Below are positions 1-7,376 of a stretch of DNA of 7,376 bases, in pieces. The notes under the pieces were generated by a model that worked only from the letters and a program-made list of their open reading frames with translations, was not told where the DNA came from and made no database searches. Origin of the DNA: SIG588 sp045597045 (GTDB lineage Bacteria; Bacillota; Clostridia; Oscillospirales; Acutalibacteraceae); assembly GCA_045597045.1 (NCBI GenBank), contig JAZODN010000077.1, positions 1 through 7,376 on the forward strand, in the 5' to 3' direction. How positions within the stretch are numbered: position 1 is the stretch's first letter; the number at the start of each line of letters is the position of its first letter. A program made the position numbers and the translations under genes.

Positions 1-3646
<3,646 letters not shown>

Positions 3647-3655
3647 GGTCGATCA

Positions 3656-3661
3656 CTCCTT
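3656..3661 (-). promoter_or_regulatory. Ribosome binding site of rpoB
   Basis: AAGGAG on the minus strand lies 9 bases before the GTG at 3646-3644. It fixes the GTG as the start, because no ATG in frame has a comparable site and the protein N-terminus matches the family from this position. Confidence 0.85.
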
Positions 3662-3675
3662 CTTTTCACTCGGCC

Positions 3676-3700
3676 TGCGCCGCTGTCCCGAGGCGGTGCA
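3676..3700 (-). repeat. Inverted repeat in the rpoB leader, next to the RBS
   Basis: On the minus strand TGCACCGC (3700-3693) and GCGGCGCA (3683-3676) can pair over 8 positions with one A/C mismatch, around a 9-base loop. The hairpin lies about 15 bases upstream of the rpoB Shine-Dalgarno. No T-run follows it in the rpoB direction, so it is not an intrinsic terminator. A role in translation or mRNA stability is inference only. Confidence 0.5.
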
Positions 3701-3729
3701 GGAGAATTTCGTCATTTTGCTGAAAGGGG

Positions 3730-3758
3730 TTGCAATTTGCGCCGAAATGTGCTATACT
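3730..3758 (+). promoter_or_regulatory. Candidate plus-strand promoter inside the rpoB leader
   Basis: TTGCAA (3730-3735), a 17-base spacer and TATACT (3753-3758) on the plus strand. This is the same hexamer pair and spacing as the promoter proposed for the foldase gene (5501-5529). A transcript would start near 3765, cross the rpoB promoter region as antisense and reach the T-run of the 3898-3939 hairpin. There is no ATG between 3765 and 3940, so it would be non-coding. A chance match in AT-rich DNA is quite possible. Confidence 0.3.
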
Positions 3759-3768
3759 GTAGGCGCAA
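3737..3768. repeat. Perfect 7-bp inverted repeat in the rpoB leader
   Basis: TTGCGCC at 3737-3743 and GGCGCAA at 3762-3768 are exact reverse complements, separated by 18 bases. On the minus strand they could form an RNA hairpin in the 5' part of the rpoB leader. On the plus strand they bracket the candidate -10 box TATACT at 3753-3758, so an operator is an alternative. The function is unknown. Confidence 0.5.
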
Positions 3769-3800
3769 GTTCCCCCTCCCGCAAGATTGTGCAGTATATA

Positions 3801-3869
3801 ATCTTATACCATTTTTGTAAAAAAGTCAATTCCCTAACGGAAATTGATTATTTTTTTTGCAATTTTTTC
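3801..3869 (-). promoter_or_regulatory. rpoB promoter with A-tract UP-like region
   Basis: On the minus strand TTGACT (3829-3824) is followed after 17 bases by TAAGAT (3806-3801). TATAAG two bases upstream (15-base spacing, preceded by TG) is an alternative -10 box. Just upstream of the -35 box, 3841-3869 carries runs of 8 and 6 A residues in phase with the promoter strand, resembling the UP elements that bind the alpha C-terminal domain at highly expressed genes. Transcription should start near 3793-3796, giving a leader of about 145-150 bases before the rpoB GTG. Confidence 0.7.
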
Positions 3870-3891
3870 CCATTTCACTAATCTTGACCGC

Positions 3892-3939
3892 AAAAACAGC
3901 CCACCCTCCGTCAAAACAGACAGAGGGTGGGCTTTTTTT
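3892..3939. terminator. Intrinsic terminator, probably bidirectional
   Basis: AGCCCACCCTC (3898-3908) and GAGGGTGGGCT (3923-3933) form a perfect 11-bp stem, extended inward by GTC/GAC after one mismatch. On the plus strand it runs straight into 7 T residues (3933-3939). On the minus strand it is followed by G and 5 T residues (3896-3892). It lies about 47 bases past the stop codon of the leftward foldase gene and ends that unit before the rpoB promoter. The better T-run faces the plus strand, where no gene is seen. Confidence 0.85.
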
Positions 3940-3980
3940 GCATCTCGGAACGCTCGGGTCCGTGGTAGAATTGTGTAATT

Positions 3981-5456
3981 TTAGGCAAAAACCACCGTGC
4001 CGGCAACCGCATCATCCACCGTCACGCCGTAGGTAGACTGATAGGAAGCAGAGACAGTCTGATAGTAATCGCTCTCAATGGTCTTCTTTGCCGTGAGATA
4101 CCAATTTTCGTACGTCTTCACAAAGTACATCACGTGATAGCCGTAGTCTGTCTTCACAATGCCGGTATCGCCCGTCTTACGGTTTTTGTCAAAGCACCAG
4201 TCGTTGAAGGTCTGCACCATCTGGCCCTGCGTCACACCTTCGTACAGACCGCCGGCTTCGCCGTTGCTGTCTTCGGTGAACTCTTTCGCCAACGCGCCGA
4301 AGGACTCCGCCGTTGCCTCGCCGTCCTGCCACTTCTTCAGCACTTCTTCTGCCTTTGCTTTGGCCGCTTCATCCGTCTTATATTTCTCTTCAGTGAACAG
4401 AATGTGGCGCACATCCACCACAGGAGCTTGATCACGCACGGCGGTACCGCGGCAGAGATACACCGTCATCGACTGGCTGTTCGGCTTTTCCACCAGTTTG
4501 GTATCCCCCACCTTGGTGCTCTTATCGAACAACCAGGTGCTGAACCCGTCGCTCTCGTTATATGCATAGCCACTGCGCAGATAGTTGGCGCCAAACTGTG
4601 CTTCCAGCGTTGCTTCGTCGGCATACACCTTACGGGCAAGCAACTCTTTCTTCGCGGTAGCAATAAACTCTTCGGGGGTACTGTTCATCAGCGTATCTGC
4701 CATAGCGCGCGCTGCTGCTTCATCGGCATAATAGGCACCCGTGCCGTAAGGAATGTTGTAATAGGTGTAATCCGCGCGCAGCAGAGTTTTTTCGTTTTTA
4801 TCTGCCCACGCTTGGATATCTTCGGCCGAAGCGGTATTCGACGCCTGCACCTTTTCTTCCTGCAGCGTTGCCAGATAGAACAGCTCCAGGCAAGCCTTCA
4901 CGTCGTCCAGCGTGAGGTCGGCCCCGAAGTTTTCGGGTTTGGTCGCTTCCAGCGTCTCCGCCATCAAATCCTTGTATTCCTGCGTCAGCTCCACCCCGTC
5001 GGCGCGCGCCTGTTCCGCAAAACTGAGCATCCAGGTGACCGTCTTTGTGGTGGTGTCCACAAAATAATCATACCACGTAATGCTGTTGTCATACGCACAC
5101 TTTTGCGTGTTCAGCGCCTTGGTGGTGTCCAAGCCCAAGTCTTCCAGCTGATCCTCGTAACTGCTGCAGTAGTTCATGTAGGTCGAGGCGGTGAAATAGG
5201 TCATCATCGCCTTGGTCACCTTAAAGTTCTGCGACTTTGCCGCAATGGTGTGATGAATCAGATAGTCGTTGCTGTTCAAGCGCTTGTTGTTCCAAATGCC
5301 GAACACCGCACCGGCCACCACCAGCACCGCCGCTGCCACCGACACCACGCCAACGAAGGTGTTGTGTCTTTTCTCCTTGCGACGTGCCGCCGCCTGCTGC
5401 TCTTCCTGCGCGCGGCGCACCTCTGCCAGTTCTCTTTTACGTGTTCCTTTTCCCAT
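3981..5456 (-). CDS. Membrane-anchored peptidyl-prolyl isomerase, PrsA/SurA-like foldase with tandem parvulin-type domains
   Basis: Predicted extracytoplasmic folding helper of 491 residues. Residues 1-31 are charged and basic (GKGTRKREL, ARRKEKR) and should stay in the cytoplasm. Residues 33-55 (from NTFVGVVSVAAAVLVVAGAV) form one membrane helix, and the remainder is outside. There is no lipobox, unlike Bacillus PrsA, so this is an N-terminally anchored protein. Residues 346-447 are a parvulin (PpiC/rotamase) domain: VRHILF with H351, AKEFTEDSNGEAGGLYEG with D396, GQMV, and KTDYGYHVMYF with H441. Residues 227-338 look like an older copy of the same fold: FSTWLFDKSTKVGDTKLV (307-322) matches FNDWCFDKNRKTGDTGIV (417-434), but both histidines are missing. 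Residues about 65-225 are a helical SurA/PrsA-like chaperone part. I chose the ATG at 5456 because of its RBS; an in-frame ATG at 5522 would add 22 residues but overlaps the promoter. The gene is divergent from galM. Its clients are unknown. Confidence 0.88.
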   Translation of the reverse strand: MGKGTRKRELAEVRRAQEEQQAAARRKEKRHNTFVGVVSVAAAVLVVAGAVFGIWNNKRLNSNDYLIHHTIAAKSQNFKVTKAMMTYFTASTYMNYCSSYEDQLEDLGLDTTKALNTQKCAYDNSITWYDYFVDTTTKTVTWMLSFAEQARADGVELTQEYKDLMAETLEATKPENFGADLTLDDVKACLELFYLATLQEEKVQASNTASAEDIQAWADKNEKTLLRADYTYYNIPYGTGAYYADEAAARAMADTLMNSTPEEFIATAKKELLARKVYADEATLEAQFGANYLRSGYAYNESDGFSTWLFDKSTKVGDTKLVEKPNSQSMTVYLCRGTAVRDQAPVVDVRHILFTEEKYKTDEAAKAKAEEVLKKWQDGEATAESFGALAKEFTEDSNGEAGGLYEGVTQGQMVQTFNDWCFDKNRKTGDTGIVKTDYGYHVMYFVKTYENWYLTAKKTIESDYYQTVSASYQSTYGVTVDDAVAGTVVFA

Positions 5457-5464
5457 AATGTATG

Positions 5465-5471
5465 TTCCTTT
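5465..5471 (-). promoter_or_regulatory. Ribosome binding site that sets the foldase start
   Basis: AAAGGAA on the minus strand ends 8 bases before the ATG at 5456-5454. The alternative ATG at 5522-5520 has no such site and lies between the -35 and -10 boxes of the promoter, so it is upstream of the likely transcript start. Confidence 0.75.
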
Positions 5472-5472
5472 C

Positions 5473-5498
5473 TTTTTGTGACTCTCAAAACACAAAAA
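5473..5498 (-). repeat. Inverted repeat in the foldase leader
   Basis: TTTTTGTG and CACAAAAA form a perfect 8-bp inverted repeat with a 10-base loop (5481-5490), lying between the -10 box (5501-5506) and the RBS (5465-5471). It covers almost the whole short 5' leader. It could be a leader hairpin or a repressor site. The stem is AT-rich and weak, so chance is a real alternative. Confidence 0.35.
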
Positions 5499-5500
5499 AC

Positions 5501-5529
5501 AGTATACACTATATATTGACATTTTGCAA
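5501..5529 (-). promoter_or_regulatory. Promoter of the foldase gene
   Basis: On the minus strand TTGCAA (5529-5524), a 17-base spacer and TATACT (5506-5501) fit a sigma-A promoter. Transcription would start near 5494, leaving a leader of about 38 bases before the ATG at 5456. The -35 box abuts the proposed -35 box of the galM promoter on the other strand. Confidence 0.65.
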
Positions 5530-5558
5530 TTGCTTTTTTAAAAACGGAGTGGTATACT
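5530..5558 (+). promoter_or_regulatory. Promoter of galM
   Basis: TTGCTT (5530-5535), a 17-base spacer and TATACT (5553-5558) on the plus strand, with the transcript expected to start near 5565, only about 20 bases before the galM start. A second possibility is TTGACA (5516-5521) with TAAAAA (5539-5544), also 17 bases apart: a better -35 box but a poorer -10 box. Confidence 0.6.
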
Positions 5559-5571
5559 GTATATACATATC

Positions 5572-5579
5572 AAAGGGGG
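5572..5579 (+). promoter_or_regulatory. Ribosome binding site that sets the galM GTG start
   Basis: AAAGGGGG lies 7 bases before the GTG at 5587-5589. No ATG or GTG nearby has better spacing, and the conserved start of the protein (SIRIEPFG) follows directly. Confidence 0.75.
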
Positions 5580-5586
5580 CATCACT

Positions 5587-6624
5587 GTGAGTATTCGTAT
5601 AGAGCCGTTCGGCACCTTGCCCGGCGGTGAAAATATAAACCGATATATTTTGGAAGGTGCCGGTGGCATGACGGCGGCACTGCTCACCTACGGCGCCACC
5701 GTTCAGCAGTTGACCTTTGGCGGTTACGACGTGGTCTGCGGCTACGATACGCTGGAAGGGTATCTCACAAACGGCGGCTATCAGGGCGCTACTATCGGAC
5801 GTTACGGCAACCGCATTGCCGGCGGCCGTTTCACGCTGGATGGCGAGAACTGCACCCTACCCTGCAACGAACGTGGGATCACCCACCTGCACGGTGGCAA
5901 CATCGGGTTCGATAAACGCATATGGCACGCAGCGGTGCTAAGCGAAGGCGCTGAACCGTCGGTGCGGTTTTCCCGCCTGTCTCCGAACGGTGAAGAAGGA
6001 TATCCGGCCAATTTGCTGGTGTCGGTCACCTTCACCGTAACCGCTAAAAATGCGCTGCGTATTGCCTATCACGCCAAAGCCGATGCCCCCACGGTGGTGA
6101 ACCTTACCAACCATTCCTATTTCCGTCTTGACAACAGCGGCTCCGTGGCCGATACCATTCTGTGGATCGACAGTGACTCGATCAATGCCGTGGATGAAAA
6201 CCTGATTCCCAACGGCGTGTGGCTGGACGTGACCGATACCGCCTTTGACTTCCGCGAGCCGAAACCCATCGGGCAGGATATCGACGGCGACCATCCCCAA
6301 CTTTTGCTCGGCGGCGGGTACGACCACAACTATCTTTTAAACGGCGAAGGACTTCGCCGTGTGATGACCGCCTGCTCGGTGGAAAGCGGCCTTCGCCTCA
6401 CCTGCTTCACCGACCAGCCGGCAGCCCAGTTGTATACCGGTAACGTGATGGACGGCGCCATCGGCAAAGGCGGCGTGCCGTTGGCTCGCCGCAGTGCCTT
6501 CTGCTTTGAAACGCAGCATTGCCCCGACTCTCCCAATCACCCGGCCTTCCCCACCACGCGTATCGACGCCGGCGCGGATTACCGCAGCGTGACGGAATAC
6601 CATCTCGAAAAAATAGAGGAATAA
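5587..6624 (+). CDS. galM: Aldose 1-epimerase (mutarotase)
   Basis: Interconverts the alpha and beta anomers of galactose, glucose and related sugars in the cytoplasm, feeding the Leloir pathway. The 345-residue length is normal for the family and there is no signal peptide or membrane helix. The family active-site pattern is complete: GRYGNRIAGGRF with R76, ITHLHGG with H102, VNLTNHSYFRL with the catalytic acid H176, GGGYDHNYLL with D246, and FCFETQHCPDSPNHP with the catalytic base E308. Translation starts at GTG. The gene has its own promoter, divergent from the foldase gene, and its own terminator, so it appears to be a single-gene unit. No galK, galT or sugar transporter is next to it, so the physiological sugar cannot be told from context. 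Related mutarotase-like epimerases exist, but the full motif set favours true GalM. Confidence 0.95.
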   Translation: MSIRIEPFGTLPGGENINRYILEGAGGMTAALLTYGATVQQLTFGGYDVVCGYDTLEGYLTNGGYQGATIGRYGNRIAGGRFTLDGENCTLPCNERGITHLHGGNIGFDKRIWHAAVLSEGAEPSVRFSRLSPNGEEGYPANLLVSVTFTVTAKNALRIAYHAKADAPTVVNLTNHSYFRLDNSGSVADTILWIDSDSINAVDENLIPNGVWLDVTDTAFDFREPKPIGQDIDGDHPQLLLGGGYDHNYLLNGEGLRRVMTACSVESGLRLTCFTDQPAAQLYTGNVMDGAIGKGGVPLARRSAFCFETQHCPDSPNHPAFPTTRIDAGADYRSVTEYHLEKIEE

Positions 6625-6630
6625 CAAGCC

Positions 6631-6668
6631 ACACCGCCGATGCACCGTGTTCTGCATCGGCGGTGTTT
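6631..6668 (+). terminator. Hairpin terminator after galM
   Basis: A perfect 14-bp stem, ACACCGCCGATGCA (6631-6644) with TGCATCGGCGGTGT (6653-6666), and an 8-base loop, beginning 6 bases past the galM stop codon. Only three T residues (6666-6668) follow, so the stem is very stable but the T-run is poor. Termination may be partial, or the hairpin may mainly protect the 3' end. The next 112 bases (6669-6780) show no gene or clear signal. Confidence 0.75.
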
Positions 6669-6780
6669 GACCGTGTCAAAACAGAATTCTCCGGCAGTAG
6701 CACAATCGAGTCGGCGTTTTGCGCTCTTTTCACAACTTTTCTTACTTTCGCATTCCACAGCAACCGGTAAAATTCCCCCC

Positions 6781-6808
6781 TTGACATTTTAACACGGGGT
6801 GTTATAAT
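6781..6808 (+). promoter_or_regulatory. Consensus promoter of the thrS T-box transcript
   Basis: TTGACA (6781-6786) and TATAAT (6803-6808) both match the sigma-A consensus exactly, with a 16-base spacer. The transcript should start near 6813-6815, just ahead of the T-box leader. Such a strong promoter fits control by premature termination rather than by initiation. Confidence 0.9.
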
Positions 6809-7004
6809 AGTATCCGTAAATCGTTGACAGGGACGGGATATGACCCATCACCTCACCACCAGAGAGTGCCGCCATCGGCTGAAAGCAGCACGCGAGGCAG
6901 ACGTCATGCTCCCCACCACCCTTGAGAGCGCACTTGAAACTCCAGTAGAGTGCGACGGTTGACTTCGTTATCGGTCGCTTGAGGACAGCCTCGGCTGTTG
7001 AATC

Positions 7005-7042
7005 AAGGGTGGAACCACGCAGTAAATTTTGCCGCGTCCCTT
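7005..7042 (+). promoter_or_regulatory. T-box antiterminator helix
   Basis: AAGGG (7005-7009) pairs with CCCTT (7038-7042), and ACGC (7017-7020) pairs with GCGT (7034-7037), leaving the bulge UGGAACC (7010-7016) to bind the 3' end of tRNA-Thr. The UGGA predicts a discriminator base U before CCA in the tRNA. The usual T-box has ACCGCG; here it is ACCACG, and the A is matched by a U in the partner strand, which supports the fold. The 3' strand overlaps the left arm of the terminator, so the two structures exclude each other. Confidence 0.88.
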
Positions 7043-7065
7043 TTTGGGGCGCGGTTTTTATTTTT
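7032..7065 (+). terminator. T-box-controlled terminator before thrS
   Basis: CCGCGTCCC (7032-7040) pairs with GGGGCGCGG (7046-7054) with one U/G wobble and a loop of 5 T. It is followed by TTTTT, A and TTTTT (7055-7065). It should stop transcription when tRNA-Thr is charged. The thrS RBS starts at the next base. Confidence 0.93.
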
Positions 7066-7080
7066 AAGGAGTGACTTTCT

Positions 7081-7376
7081 ATGCTGAACATTACGCTGAA
7101 AGGCGGCGACGTAAAAGCGGTGGAACACGGCACCACCATTGACGCGCTGTGCCGCGACATTTCGATGGGGCTGTATCGCAACGCCTGCGCCGCCCGTTTA
7201 AACGGTGCGGTGGTGGATCTGCGCACAGCGCTCACCGCCGATGCAGAACTGGAGATCCTCACCTTCGCCGATCCCGACGGCGCGCGCGCCTATCGCCACA
7301 CCGCCTCGCACATTCTGGCGCAAGCGGTGCGCCGCCTGTTCCCCGAGGCGAAGTTTGCCATCGGCCCCGCGGTGGA
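7081..7376 (+). CDS. thrS: Threonyl-tRNA synthetase (5' part, cut by window edge)
   Basis: Attaches threonine to tRNA-Thr in the cytoplasm. Only 98 codons are visible, about 15 percent of a usual protein of roughly 640 residues. Residues 1-62 are the N-terminal TGS domain (MLNITLKGGD, then RNACAARLNGAVVDL). From about residue 70 the second domain begins with YRHTASHILAQAVRRLFPEA and KFAIGPAV. It contains the HxxxH motif (H73, H77) of the ThrRS/AlaRS-type editing domain, which removes serine mischarged to tRNA-Thr. The start is the ATG at 7081, with AAGGAG at 7066-7071 and 9 bases between. The gene directly follows the threonine T-box, which confirms identity and regulation. The catalytic class II core lies outside the window. 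Confidence 0.97.
   Translation, partial: MLNITLKGGDVKAVEHGTTIDALCRDISMGLYRNACAARLNGAVVDLRTALTADAELEILTFADPDGARAYRHTASHILAQAVRRLFPEAKFAIGPAV

Larger units (their letters stand above)
6814..7065 (+). promoter_or_regulatory. T-box riboswitch, threonine-specific, in the thrS leader
   Basis: Senses uncharged tRNA-Thr and allows read-through into thrS. Stem I begins with GACAGGGACGGGATA (6826-6840), a close match to the usual T-box start. Its helices are AGGG/CCCT (6829-6832 with 6919-6922), ATGAC/GTCAT (6840-6844 with 6903-6907), CCTC/GAGG (6851-6854 with 6894-6897) and GTGC/GCAC (6866-6869 with 6888-6891). The AGAGAG box is at 6861-6866 and the distal GGCTGAAAG is at 6877-6885. The specifier is ACC (6915-6917), followed by the usual ACCC; the only other in-place triplet, at 6918-6920, is also ACC. 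Two more hairpins follow: CGCACT/AGTGCG around 6929-6954 and ACAGC/GCTGT around 6985-6998. The T-box proper, AGGGTGGAACCACGC, is at 7006-7020. The specifier agrees with the downstream gene, threonyl-tRNA synthetase. Confidence 0.95.

Noticed and set aside
4134..5519. Long plus-strand open frame of about 461 codons
   Set aside because: It is antisense to the foldase gene, whose parvulin motifs and membrane helix establish the real strand.
5457..5522. 22-residue upstream extension of the foldase from an ATG at 5522
   Set aside because: It overlaps the -35/-10 promoter region, lacks an RBS, and the ATG at 5456 has a good one.
6824..6829. A second TTGACA after the thrS promoter
   Set aside because: It is part of the conserved start of T-box stem I and no -10 box follows at the right distance.
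6789..7262. Minus-strand open frame opposite the T-box and thrS
   Set aside because: The region is fully explained by the T-box leader and thrS on the plus strand, and the translation resembles no known protein.

Overview
The window looks like chromosomal core sequence from a moderately GC-rich, low-oxygen Gram-positive bacterium, most likely class Clostridia (an Oscillospirales/Ruminococcaceae-like lineage is a reasonable guess that the sequence does not prove). Three things point this way: a Firmicutes-type RNA polymerase beta subunit without the large E. coli-type insertion in its second half, a textbook T-box riboswitch in front of threonyl-tRNA synthetase, and strong AGGAG-type ribosome binding sites with sigma-70/sigma-A promoters in AT-rich gaps.

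Layout. Positions 1-3646 (minus strand) hold rpoB, cut at its 3' end by the window edge. Positions 3647-3980 hold the rpoB leader, its promoter with an A-tract upstream region, and a terminator hairpin with T-runs on both sides. Positions 3981-5456 (minus) encode a membrane-anchored PrsA/SurA-like peptidyl-prolyl isomerase. Positions 5457-5586 are a compact divergent promoter region. Positions 5587-6624 (plus) encode aldose 1-epimerase, GalM, followed by a hairpin terminator. A consensus promoter at 6781-6808 then drives a thrS T-box leader (about 6814-7065), and thrS starts at 7081 and runs off the right end.

The genes do not form one pathway. They are four separately transcribed housekeeping units: transcription (rpoB), folding of exported proteins (foldase), sugar metabolism (galM) and translation (thrS). 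The best supported regulation is the T-box: a Thr specifier (ACC), a UGGA discriminator-pairing sequence, and mutually exclusive antiterminator and terminator helices. No mobile element, CRISPR array, tRNA or rRNA gene was found, and I see no undescribed multi-gene system.

The points most worth a second look are an abrupt codon-usage change inside rpoB near 835-880 (intragenic recombination or an assembly chimera), a degenerate second parvulin-like repeat inside the foldase, and a possible plus-strand small RNA running from the rpoB leader to the 3898-3939 terminator.
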